In this document: positions 16,231-23,327 of the stretch, one piece after another | Numbering within the stretch: position 1 is the stretch's first letter | Layout of the letters: every line of letters starts with the position of its first letter | NCBI GenBank assembly: GCA_030427595.1 | Contig: JAUIBX010000006.1 | Span: 1-43,194 of the forward strand | Source of the DNA: Bacteriovoracia bacterium | Lineage (GTDB): Bacteria; Bdellovibrionota; Bacteriovoracia; Bacteriovoracales; Bacteriovoracaceae | DNA: 43,194 nt | Direction of reading: 5' to 3' | Notes under the pieces: generated by a model | The model's database searches: none | Told to the model about the DNA's origin: nothing | What the model saw: the letters and a program-made list of their open reading frames with translations, nothing else | Made by a program: the position numbers and the translations under genes

Positions 16231-17085
16231 CTAGAAGTTTTTATAAATGAAGGCATTAGCATTTTTAAGACTTTTTTTATTTTCTGGATTTACCCATCGA
16301 TAACTAATTTGTTTTTGGCCGCCTATCAATCCTTGAACCTTCCTAAAAACAGATTTATCTGGATTAATGACTATTACATTTTTAATTGAGCTACAGTTTC
16401 TAATAAAACTATAAAATATTGCTAAAAGTTCATTATCATAAGAATTTAATCCTAATCCCCATACTACTAAATTTCCATAAATATTTTTAAGTATCTTATC
16501 TATAAAATTTAATCTCGAGATTAATGCTGTATTCCCCATATTAATTGCTGTAGTCAATATTGCTTTCTCTTTTGGAGGCAATGTGTTTAAGACCTTTTGA
16601 TACTGAGGCAGAATCCTTCCTGATTTGTCATAAGCAAAAGAAAAATCACTAGTTGTTGATGTCGGTAAATATAAAGAATGACCTACAGAACCATGGATAT
16701 GCTCTATAGGTTTATTCAACTCAATACTTAGAGTGTTTTCCCAATTGGTTGTTATAATATCTACAGAGGTATCCTTTAAATGCTTAATTAATAAGTTTTT
16801 ACGAAGGGTTACTTCCCCACTACTCACAGCTGATACGAACTCACTGCTTATACTTCTCATCAAAGCATCATAATTGTTAATTGTAGTAATAAAGTTTTTA
16901 TTTAATGGAAGTTTACTTTGAAGAAAATCACTAAATAATACATTGAACTGAAAATTAAGAATTGGAAGGACTGAGTCTGCAGGTAAATCAGAATAGCTGC
17001 TATTTAAACTGTGTAATGCTCTTTTGAGTGGCTTCCAACCATTTTTGACCGCTCCATTCCCAACTAAAGCAAGTGTTTCTTTCAT
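16231..17085 (-). CDS. SIR2-like NAD-binding fold protein, putative defence effector
   Basis: A 284-residue protein from the ATG at 17085; a TTG four codons earlier is possible. Its layout follows the SIR2 superfamily: an N-terminal glycine loop LVGNGAVKNG (residues 7-16, in place of GAGxS), DIITTNWENTLS (109-120, in place of TxNxD), EHIHGSVG (128-135) with the expected catalytic-type His131, and LVVWGLGLNSYDNELL (196-211), the late NAD-site segment. SIR2-like proteins of this divergent kind occur in antiphage systems such as Thoeris, DSR and short-Argonaute systems, where they destroy NAD. The first glycine loop and the Asp-to-Glu change are unusual, so activity is unproven. No TIR, Argonaute or HerA partner lies next to it. 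It is strongly AT-rich compared with the core genes. Confidence 0.72.
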   Translation of the reverse strand: MKETLALVGNGAVKNGWKPLKRALHSLNSSYSDLPADSVLPILNFQFNVLFSDFLQSKLPLNKNFITTINNYDALMRSISSEFVSAVSSGEVTLRKNLLIKHLKDTSVDIITTNWENTLSIELNKPIEHIHGSVGHSLYLPTSTTSDFSFAYDKSGRILPQYQKVLNTLPPKEKAILTTAINMGNTALISRLNFIDKILKNIYGNLVVWGLGLNSYDNELLAIFYSFIRNCSSIKNVIVINPDKSVFRKVQGLIGGQKQISYRWVNPENKKSLKNANAFIYKNF

Positions 17086-17209
17086 ATGAATACCCAATCT
17101 AGAACGATTAGAAATACGATTTCTTTAATCATTCAAAAAGTCTAAGCCCTAGAGTTAAACTATTGTAATTATAATACAGCCTAATTAAAAGAAGGTAAGA
17201 AATGCTAAG

Positions 17210-17226
17210 CTATTCAATCTGAATAG
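17210..17226. promoter_or_regulatory. Short perfect palindrome between the SIR2-like gene and the small basic gene
   Basis: CTATTCA-ATC-TGAATAG has 7-bp perfect arms with a three-base centre. It lies in the 298-bp divergent intergenic region. Its shape suggests an operator for a dimeric regulator such as an XRE or winged-helix protein of the island. Confidence 0.4.
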
Positions 17227-17300
17227 TGAGGTTTGACCAAAATGTTTACTCTTTCCTTATCAATTCAAGGCCGAATTCCTATTTTTAACTTTTCCTAGAG

Positions 17301-17348
17301 AAGTACTAGCTTCCGGGGTTTCCGGGGTGGCCAGTAGGTCTAGTACTT
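17301..17348 (+). other. Long hairpin with GC-rich repeated loop (possible structured RNA or protein site)
   Basis: AAGTACTAG (17301-17309) and CTAGTACTT (17340-17348) form a perfect 9-bp stem. The 30-base interior holds TTTCCGGGG-type repeats (TTCCGGGG twice in tandem) and a GGCC, which is strikingly GC-rich inside an AT-rich island. It lies 36 bp before the start of the small basic gene, so it would be in its leader if transcription begins upstream. There is no T-run, so it is not a simple terminator. It may be a leader RNA, a regulator site or a DNA processing site. Confidence 0.45.
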
Positions 17349-17383
17349 TAAAGATTAACCTTTAAGGAAAGAGGAGATACTAA

Positions 17384-17578
17384 ATGGACAATTTAAAACT
17401 CAATGATGAATTAAAAAAACATTCTTATGCTTCACTTAGGTCTTACAGAATCGATGACCCCTATAAACAAGCTATCAAGGACATGAAAACTGTAAATAAC
17501 AGGCGAGCCCAGAAGTTCGTTCAAAGGGATAAGAAGTTAGGTCGACAAAAGAGACTATTACCCTCTAAAAAAGTTTAA
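17384..17578 (+). CDS. Small basic protein of unknown function
   Basis: A 64-residue protein with a strong ribosome binding site (AGAGGAGATACTAA before ATG at 17384). It is rich in Lys and Arg, especially in the second half (NNRRAQKFVQRDKKLGRQKR), so nucleic-acid binding is possible. No family is recognised. It follows the GC-rich hairpin at 17301-17348 and precedes the serine recombinase by 108 bp. A weak stem (TGGCC/GGCCA near 17587-17603) followed by T-rich sequence may end its transcript. Confidence 0.65.
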   Translation: MDNLKLNDELKKHSYASLRSYRIDDPYKQAIKDMKTVNNRRAQKFVQRDKKLGRQKRLLPSKKV

Positions 17579-17686
17579 GTTCTAAGTGGCCGTATTTTGG
17601 GCCAATTTGATTTTTCTGTAACTCAAGGCCTTCTTTCAGTTTCAGAATGATTGTAAAATGAATAATGAGACGACCAGGAGGCTTAA

Positions 17687-18286
17687 ATGGAGACTGTAGC
17701 TTTATACACAAGAACATCTACACTAAATCAAAATAGTGGCTTAGAGAGCCAAATAAGAGCCTTGGAGACCTACTGTAAGGACAACGGTATTTCAAATTAT
17801 AAAATCTATAAAGACAATGGCATTAGTGGAACTAAAACGGATAGACCCGCCTTAAATCAATTAAAAGAAGATTGTAAAAATGGAAATGTCAGTTCAGTAA
17901 TTGTTTATAGTTTTAGCAGGATGGGAAGGTCTACCAGGCATCTAATCGAGACTCTCCAGTTTTTTGAAGAAAGAGAAATTGATTTCATTAGCCTAACAGA
18001 GAAACTAGATACGACTTCAGCGATGGGTAAATGCCTATTTAGTATAATATCATCAATTTCTCAGATGGAGAGGGACCTTATATCGGAAAGGGTTAAAAAT
18101 GGACTTCATAATGCAAAAGCTAAAGGTAAAAAGCTCGGCCCACCTGAAAAGACGAATAAAAAAATAATTAAGAAATTATTAACGGAGTCCAAAATGAGCT
18201 ATTCAAAAATCGCTAATCTTGCAAATTGCTCAAAGGCCACCGTCTGCAGAGTTGCTAAAAGCCTCAATCTAGCAAATGTTGCATAA
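17687..18286 (+). CDS. Serine recombinase (resolvase/invertase family)
   Basis: A 199-residue small serine recombinase. The catalytic serine is Ser11 in YTRTSTLNQ. The active-site arginine segment is YSFSRMGRSTRHLIE, and the E-helix region SQMERDLISERVKNGL is present. A C-terminal helix-turn-helix (SYSKIANLANCSKATVCRVAKSL) gives the length usual for resolvases and DNA invertases. It cuts and rejoins DNA at short inverted or direct sites. Because the island already has its own tyrosine integrase, this enzyme may resolve multimers or invert a segment. I found no obvious pair of crossover sites nearby. The start has AGGAGG eight bases upstream. Confidence 0.95.
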   Translation: METVALYTRTSTLNQNSGLESQIRALETYCKDNGISNYKIYKDNGISGTKTDRPALNQLKEDCKNGNVSSVIVYSFSRMGRSTRHLIETLQFFEEREIDFISLTEKLDTTSAMGKCLFSIISSISQMERDLISERVKNGLHNAKAKGKKLGPPEKTNKKIIKKLLTESKMSYSKIANLANCSKATVCRVAKSLNLANVA

Positions 18287-18608
18287 ATCTATTGGTCGTT
18301 TCAGACCACAATTGCATTGAGCCGTTTCATAATCACTTATATAAGAACCTAGAACGCACCGTAATTACAAAGGCTTAAGCCAGTCAAGAAAGATAATATA
18401 TATAAAAATGAATAAGAATGGTGAGCTTAACATTCTCATTCTTTTCAATCTTTTTTCTATTATTAGTTCTCTTCTTCTTTTTCAGATATCCGGCTGAGGC
18501 TAAGCCAAAAAAAGTTACGATATTATATCTTTGAAGCAACCTCGTGCACGCGGCTCTTCCAAATTTTACAAACTTATAACTCCCATTTTATTGGGAAAAG
18601 GAAGAAAA
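18287..18608. other. Gene-poor 322-bp stretch with several stems
   Basis: It holds TGGTC-GTTTCA-GACCA (18293-18308), the 10-bp palindrome GGCTTAAGCC (18372-18381), and an AAGAATG.../...CATTCTT hairpin starting near 18414 that is followed by T-rich sequence and overlaps a 29-codon hydrophobic ORF. A further short stem, CCCATTTTATTGGG, lies just before the next gene. A small RNA or attenuated leader is possible. Confidence 0.35.
18408..18497 (+). CDS. Possible 29-residue hydrophobic peptide
   Basis: ATG at 18408 opens a 29-codon frame encoding a polar start (MNKNGEL) and one hydrophobic stretch (NILILFNLFSIISSLLLF), like a type I toxin or small membrane peptide. The upstream ribosome binding site is weak, and the reading frame overlaps an imperfect hairpin. 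It could be chance in AT-rich DNA. Confidence 0.25.
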   Translation: MNKNGELNILILFNLFSIISSLLLFQISG

Positions 18609-19337
18609 ATGTCTAAGAAACAAAATACAGACTTTTATAATAAGGCTTCTTTTGGATTTTACATTTGTTTGCAACCAAAAGAAGTAAAAAAGAAGTTAAG
18701 CAGAGACACGCTATTTATTGCATCAGAGATTGGTAATTATTTAGCTTACAAATGCAAAAGTAATCAAAACACTTATAAAGGCACTATTAGTGAATTTTGT
18801 GAAGTCGTTTCAACAGAGCTGGTAGTAAAAGCAGTTAACGAGCTTACAAAGGCTGGTTTTATTGTAAAAAGCATTGATGACAAACTGTCTCTAGCAGAGG
18901 GCTTTTTAAAATTCAAAAAAGAAATGGAGTTTCTGATTGAAGAGAAAAAACTTTCAAAAGGTTGCAACAAGAAAGAAAAAGACAAATTTGAACTTTACTT
19001 CAAAAGCAAGAATGAGCTTAGAGACTGGGGAAGAAAAATAGAGTTTCTTGATTACATGGTAAATGAAGAGTGTGAAAAGAATTATCAAAACTTCCATAGC
19101 GGATTCTACAAAGTTCTTCTTAGGGAAATGATAACGCCTTCCCAAGAATCTAACTCATTTCGCAAGCAAATGCTTTCAGCAAGGTATTCTGACCTTAAAG
19201 ACGATATTTTAAGAGTTTACTTCCCCGACATGGAGGGAAATCTCAAATATCAAAACAAAGAATACATGAAGGCAAAAGAACACATGGACTTTTTTACAAA
19301 CAAATTAATGAACGGAGACAGATATGAAAATCAATAA
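18609..19337 (+). CDS. Winged-helix-like island protein of unknown function
   Basis: A 242-residue protein from the ATG at 18609 (AAAGGAAG site seven bases upstream). An upstream in-frame TTG at 18531 would add 26 residues without a good site. Residues about 55-90 (GTISEFCEVVSTELVVKAVNELTKAGFIVKS) read like a winged helix-turn-helix of the kind found in replication initiators and MarR-like regulators. The rest is lysine-rich and helical and is not recognised. It overlaps the excisionase gene by 14 bp, so excisionase and integrase are expressed with it. A replication or excision-control role is a guess from position. Confidence 0.7.
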   Translation: MSKKQNTDFYNKASFGFYICLQPKEVKKKLSRDTLFIASEIGNYLAYKCKSNQNTYKGTISEFCEVVSTELVVKAVNELTKAGFIVKSIDDKLSLAEGFLKFKKEMEFLIEEKKLSKGCNKKEKDKFELYFKSKNELRDWGRKIEFLDYMVNEECEKNYQNFHSGFYKVLLREMITPSQESNSFRKQMLSARYSDLKDDILRVYFPDMEGNLKYQNKEYMKAKEHMDFFTNKLMNGDRYENQ

Positions 19338-19605
19338 TAATTCACTTAATATTGCCAAAATCATAAGCGATGAGATACGACAACACTTAGACCTGCTAGC
19401 AGGCAAGTTCTTTAAAAATCGAATAGAATGGTTAACCACTACTGAAGCTGCTGAGTACCTAAGAATTAGCGAAAACAACCTCAGAGTGAAAGTTTCCAGA
19501 GGCGAAATTGAAGTACATGGAAGACTTGGAAGCCGTTGGAGATTCAGACGAGATAAGCTTGAAGAGTTGTTGAATAGTCCTGACAAAGGAGTATTCAATG
19601 ATTAA
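19324..19605 (+). CDS. Excisionase-family DNA-binding protein
   Basis: A 93-residue protein with a MerR-like/excisionase helix-turn-helix in its C-terminal half: WLTTTEAAEYLRISENNLRVKVSRGEIEVHGRLGSRWRFRRDKLEELL. This pattern is the helix-turn-helix-17 (AlpA/excisionase) family. Such proteins bend DNA at att sites to favour excision. The gene overlaps the previous gene by 14 bp and the integrase gene by 8 bp, a tight xis-int arrangement. The N-terminal 35 residues are an additional helical part. Confidence 0.88.
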   Translation: MKINNNSLNIAKIISDEIRQHLDLLAGKFFKNRIEWLTTTEAAEYLRISENNLRVKVSRGEIEVHGRLGSRWRFRRDKLEELLNSPDKGVFND

Positions 19606-20761
19606 GAAATACATTTACAAGAAAAAGAGCTACTATTTAATTCAACTTAGCTATACAGACTCTAAGGGCAAAAGACATCAGCCTAAGTTTCGCTTTGATA
19701 AATCAGGACAAAGAATTTCATCTGAAAGAACAGCCAGGTTGCTTGAGTTCGACTTACTTAATGAGTACATCGATAAAACTGAAGGCAAACTTAACAACCT
19801 AACTTTCACCGAATGGCATACGCAATTCCTCGATGACATTAAACTCACCTACAAACATGGTACGGTCATGCAATATGATGGTGATTTAAAAAAGTGGTTA
19901 CCTCTTGGCTTTGGAGATAAAAAGCTTAAAGACTTTACAAAGGGAGATATTCATAAACTTATTTTTGAAGTTCTCCCCAAGAACGGAGCGACTCCAAATC
20001 TCCAAAAAAAGACAAGGCGAACTCTTGCCAGGATTTTTGAAGCTGCCCTAGAAGAAGGATTAATAAACCGCAATCCCTGCAAAGGAATCAAAGTGAAAGT
20101 CCCTCCACCGGAGAAATTGGTTTTAAATCACAATGAAGTGATAAAGCTGTTATCTCAGGCGAGACAAGTTAATCACCACTTTTACTACCATTGGTGCCTA
20201 GTTCTCTTCACAGGCTTGAGAAATGGAGAACTTTACGGCTTGAGATGGAGAGACATCGATTTAGTCTCAGGAATTATCACCGTTAAGAATCAGTGGACTA
20301 ATAAAGATGGCTATCACTCTACGAAGTCAAACAGGAATAGAATTGTTCCTATATCTGAGGACCTACAAACAGTTTTACTAGAACTTAAAAACTTAGGTCC
20401 ATTTGCAGAAAACCTAACTGGCTTGAATGGGAGTAAGCAATTTTTTGATGACCTAGTCTTACCCAGGATGAGTGAGTGGAAGCATGGAGAGCAGGCTAAA
20501 ATAACCAAAAGGTTTTGCAAAGCCATTGGTATCACAGAAGTTAAATTTCACGACCTAAGAGCAACCTTCATTACCAACGTATTGACACAGGGAGTCTCCC
20601 TGCCTCAGGTTATGTCGATAGTGGGTCACTCCAGAACTAGCACCACAGATGAATATCTAAGACTAGCAGGAGTAAACGTAAAAGGTGCTACAGAGAAGGT
20701 TAGCTACTCCATCCCCGATATAACTACTGAGAATGTCTTCTCGATTGGTTTTAAAAAATAG
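19598..20761 (+). CDS. int: Tyrosine recombinase integrase of the island
   Basis: A 387-residue phage-type integrase. It has an N-terminal arm-binding-like region, a SAM-like core-binding domain (about residues 70-150) and a catalytic domain with Arg208 (FTGLRNGE), His318-x-x-Arg321 (FHDLRATF), His344 (VGHSRTSTTDEY) and nucleophile Tyr353. All catalytic residues are present. It lies 65 bp from attR and points toward it, and the 18-bp repeats at tRNA-His are its evident product. The start has AAAGGAG ten bases upstream. Confidence 0.97.
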   Translation: MIKKYIYKKKSYYLIQLSYTDSKGKRHQPKFRFDKSGQRISSERTARLLEFDLLNEYIDKTEGKLNNLTFTEWHTQFLDDIKLTYKHGTVMQYDGDLKKWLPLGFGDKKLKDFTKGDIHKLIFEVLPKNGATPNLQKKTRRTLARIFEAALEEGLINRNPCKGIKVKVPPPEKLVLNHNEVIKLLSQARQVNHHFYYHWCLVLFTGLRNGELYGLRWRDIDLVSGIITVKNQWTNKDGYHSTKSNRNRIVPISEDLQTVLLELKNLGPFAENLTGLNGSKQFFDDLVLPRMSEWKHGEQAKITKRFCKAIGITEVKFHDLRATFITNVLTQGVSLPQVMSIVGHSRTSTTDEYLRLAGVNVKGATEKVSYSIPDITTENVFSIGFKK

Positions 20762-20806
20762 TTAGTGACTTCTAGCTGCCAGCATCATACAGTGCTCAGC
20801 AATCAT

Positions 20807-20843
20807 GGGTGGTTATGGTAGCCCCATCAGCCACCCCATTTTT
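20807..20843 (+). terminator. Stem-loop at attR, likely integrase terminator
   Basis: GGGTGG (20807-20812) pairs with CCACCC (20831-20836), with an inner ATGG/CCAT pairing, and is followed by CATTTTT. The right arm is made of the attachment-site repeat itself, so attR would double as the transcription terminator of the integrase. Confidence 0.6.
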
Positions 20844-20844
20844 C
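20827..20844 (+). repeat. attR: second copy of the tRNA-His 3' end
   Basis: Exact 18-bp copy of 12627-12644 (TCAGCCACCCCATTTTTC), 65 bp after the integrase stop. It marks the right boundary of the island. Confidence 0.93.
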
Positions 20845-20857
20845 CACTCAAATTTGA

Positions 20858-20911
20858 GATTCCACTGATTCCGATTCCACTTCCTTTTTTAGGATTCCAC
20901 TTCCTTTTTTA
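20858..20911. repeat. Short tandem repeat at the transposase 3' end
   Basis: GATTCCACTTCCTTTTTTA occurs twice (20873-20891 and 20893-20911), preceded by a shorter GATTCCACT (20858-20866) and a GATTCC (20867-20872). The period is 20 bp for the two full units. They lie between attR and the transposase gene and may be transposase-binding repeats at the IS end. Confidence 0.75.
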
Positions 20912-22156
20912 TGTAACCCTGTGCACTCGTGAGCTTAAAATCAGGCGGGGCCGCCCAGGCATTGAGAACTCGCAAGCGATAGTTTGAGAAGTTCCTAAAT
21001 CCGTAACTTCTCCTGAAAGCTCCACGTCTTCACTTCCAGTTATAGACTTTGCCACGTTGTTCAATCCCTCAGTTCTAGCATTTGTGAGCCTCGTTTTGAA
21101 GTAGTTAAGTATTTCGGTTTGCCAGTTAAGAAGCGTTTTTCTTAGCCGTTGAAGCTCCGGCAAATGAGAGTGAGCGAGCCAATCAACGAGGTTTCTAAAA
21201 GAGCGTTTTGCCTTGGTGTAACCACGACAGTGATAGAGTCTGTGCATCGCCTCTTTCGCAAAGTAAACCTGCTTTAGATCGGGATAATCTTCGAGCCATT
21301 TCCAGATCGCTTTTCGCTCAAAAACTTTTAATTTTATTCCATTTTTTAGGAGAAGTTTTCTAAGAGGATGACGTCTTTTATCGCCAGTAATTCCTTTTCT
21401 CATTCGGTTGATTGTAGGGTGTAAAAGTCTAATCACATGGAAGTGATCTGCCGTAATTTGAGCGTTTGGAAAGAAGTTTTTAACGAAGCTTCGATAGGTT
21501 CCTGAGAGGTCCATGGTAACGTTTCTGACGTTGTGGCGACCTGGAATATGAGAGAGCATGGAGATCATTTCAGCTTTGTTTCTAGTGGGGAGAAGCTCTC
21601 TCACTTTTGAGTGTTTATGATCAACAATCATGGTGACGAAGTTTCTATGACCGCGCTCCTTGTTCCTATTGAAGCCGTGTTCGTCGATTCCAATGGTTCG
21701 AGGCCACTCACTCCACTGACGTTCTCGCTGCTTTTCTTCAAGGCGAGTGTAGTAACTTTTGAAAATAGTTTTTGTCCCACAACGGGTATATTTTCGAACC
21801 TTTTTAAGGTCAGCAAAGTTTTCACATGCCCAGTAGATGTTTCTCTTCATGCGCTCTGTGAGGCGCTGATATTTCTTAATTCCGGAGAGCTCTTCGTTAA
21901 AGGTTTTATGACATTTTCGACAGCGATAGCGCCTGATTTTGACCTTTAAAATATAAATCCGACCACGAATGACAGAGTCCTTCAAAGTCCTCACAGGACG
22001 CTGATGAACCCGAGGAAACTCATCTCCACAATAAGGACACGGAGCGCATTCAATATCAGACTCACAAAAAACATACTGAAAGCGTTTTTCACTCCTAGTG
22101 TGAGTAAGTTTTAGGTGCGGAAGAGTTAAAAGATTCGTAACATTTTTTTCAGGCAT
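20909..22156 (-). pseudogene. ISL3-family transposase, frameshifted near the 3' end
   Basis: A 415-codon frame of an ISL3 transposase. It has an N-terminal zinc ribbon (CPYCGDEFP and YRCRKCHKTF) and a DDE domain with IGIDEHGFNR, VTMDLSGTYR and TNARTEGLNN. After ARTEGLNNVAKSITG the frame-zero sequence stops resembling the family. In the +2 frame the minus strand from about 21030 reads RRGAFRRSYGFRNFSNYRLR, the normal ISL3 end, and runs to a stop at 20889-20891. A one-base loss around 21026-21037 would explain this. It is probably inactive unless frameshifting restores it. No clear terminal inverted repeats or target duplication were found, so the IS ends are not defined. It lies 65 bp outside attR. 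Confidence 0.88.
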
Positions 22157-22219
22157 GAGTTTCTCCTAAGCATAGAATTTATTGTGGTAAATCTATTTTA
22201 CGCTAGGAGTCTCATGCCT
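22151..22219. repeat. Imperfect inverted repeat between divergent transposase and DUF6249-like genes
   Basis: AGGCATGAG...CTCCTAAGC (22151-22171) faces GCTAGGAG..CTCATGCCT (22202-22219). Each arm holds a Shine-Dalgarno sequence and the ATGCCT start of its gene, so the two divergent genes begin with nearly the same leader. It could be part of the IS end or a result of the insertion. Confidence 0.55.
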
Positions 22220-22786
22220 TTCTTTGAATCAATGTGTTACATGCCTTTGAGTCTAGAACCCTTTTTAGTAGGTATGAGTCTGGTATTTTCCGTTTCGGCG
22301 CTAGCTACAGATATGGAAAAGAAGTTGCAAATGGCTGAAGAGAAAATCGAAAAGGCGCTCGAAAAAGAAGATGGAAAAGTTAAGTCTGAAATAAAGGTCG
22401 AGATAGATAGTGATGGCGGTGCCCCTGTTGAAATCATTGTACCGGTGGCCTTCTTTATGACCTTTCCAGCGTGTATGTTTCTCTTTTTTCTTTTTAAATA
22501 CCGCTCAACGAGAGAGAAGCAAATCACTCTCCGTGCCATGGTAGAAAATGGTGCCCAAATTCCTCCCGAGATGTTTATGGATGGAAAGCGCCCCCTGAAT
22601 CCAATAGATCGAGACCGTAAAAATGGAATTACCTACACTCTTGGCTCTATTGGTCTTATCGCTTTTCTTCTTATTCTTAAAGCAGGCCAACCTGGGCCAT
22701 GGGCAATCGGCTTGATCCCTCTGTTAACAGGTGTTGGCTATCTTATTAACTGGAAAATCGCTGAAGCTAAAAATACGAATAAATAA
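22214..22786 (+). CDS. DUF6249-like membrane protein
   Basis: A 190-residue protein, start chosen at 22214 because TAGGAG lies five bases upstream; a later ATG at 22241 would also keep the hydrophobic leader. After a signal-like segment ending SVSALA come a charged coiled-coil-like stretch (EKKLQMAEEKIEKALEKEDGKVKSEIK) and three membrane segments (VEIIVPVAFFMTFPACMFLFFLF, TYTLGSIGLIAFLLIL and AIGLIPLLTGVGYLI). The motif REKQITLRAMVENGAQIPPEMF fits DUF6249-type proteins, which are often next to ECF sigma genes, as here. It may take part in sigma-factor control. The adjacent IS may have altered its 5' end. Confidence 0.72.
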   Translation: MPFFESMCYMPLSLEPFLVGMSLVFSVSALATDMEKKLQMAEEKIEKALEKEDGKVKSEIKVEIDSDGGAPVEIIVPVAFFMTFPACMFLFFLFKYRSTREKQITLRAMVENGAQIPPEMFMDGKRPLNPIDRDRKNGITYTLGSIGLIAFLLILKAGQPGPWAIGLIPLLTGVGYLINWKIAEAKNTNK

Positions 22787-22797
22787 AAGATTAGATA

Positions 22798-23319
22798 ATG
22801 ATAGTAAATGATTCAGAGTTAATCTCTCGGGTCTTAGCTTATGACGATCACTATGCTTACTCACAGCTGGTGAAGAAATATCAGTCTCCAGTAAGGTTTT
22901 TTCTAAGGAGACTGATCAACGACAAAGTTGAAATCGCAGATGAACTAGCTCAAGAAACATTCATTCTTGCCTACAAAAAAATTGATACCTTTCAAGGCAA
23001 GTCACAGTTTAGTTCATGGTTATTTGCTATCGCTAAAAACCAATTCCTCCAATACATAAGAAAGAATAAACGAGAATTCAGCTGGGAAGAGACTAATGAA
23101 AAGAGTACGAACCCAGAATCTGATACGAAAATAGATCTAGAAGAAGCAATAAAAATGTTACGACCAATTGAAATAGCTGTTATTACTTTGAGTTTTTCCC
23201 AAGACCTCTCTCATGGAGATATCGCTGAAGTGCTTGAAATCCCTTTAGGTAGTGTAAAAACCCACCTTCTAAGGGGAAAGGATAAACTTAAAAGTATTCT
23301 TTCGGGGTATAATCAATAG
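22798..23319 (+). CDS. ECF-type RNA polymerase sigma factor
   Basis: A 173-residue sigma factor with only regions 2 and 4. Region 2 includes ELAQETFILAYKKIDTFQGKSQFSSWLFAIAKN; region 4 includes LSHGDIAEVLEIPLGSVKTHLLRGKDKLK with a helix-turn-helix. It redirects RNA polymerase to a small stress regulon. The gene follows the DUF6249-like gene by 11 bp and precedes a small membrane protein by 8 bp, forming a three-gene operon in which the last product is the likely anti-sigma partner. Confidence 0.94.
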   Translation: MIVNDSELISRVLAYDDHYAYSQLVKKYQSPVRFFLRRLINDKVEIADELAQETFILAYKKIDTFQGKSQFSSWLFAIAKNQFLQYIRKNKREFSWEETNEKSTNPESDTKIDLEEAIKMLRPIEIAVITLSFSQDLSHGDIAEVLEIPLGSVKTHLLRGKDKLKSILSGYNQ

Positions 23320-23327
23320 AGGTTATT

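Larger units (their letters stand above)
12627..20844. mobile_element. Integrative genomic island in tRNA-His (about 8.2 kb)
   Basis: Bounded by 18-bp direct repeats (12627-12644 and 20827-20844), with excisionase and tyrosine integrase genes at the right end. Cargo in order: cold-shock-like protein, type IIG restriction-modification enzyme, XRE controller, SIR2-like protein, small basic protein, serine recombinase, winged-helix-like protein, excisionase, integrase. Genes at the left end point left and those at the right end point right. I see no capsid, tail, conjugation or helicase genes, so this is a small defence-type island or phage satellite rather than a prophage. Several stretches, such as the SIR2-like gene, look more AT-rich than the core. 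Confidence 0.92.

Noticed and set aside
18531-18608. Upstream TTG extension of the winged-helix-like protein
   Set aside because: No ribosome binding site; the ATG at 18609 has a good one.
20858-20911. CRISPR array
   Set aside because: Units are adjacent with one-base spacing and there are no spacers or cas genes.
20805-20987. 60-codon plus-strand frame over attR
   Set aside because: It runs across the attachment site, the tandem repeats and the transposase end; no protein pattern.
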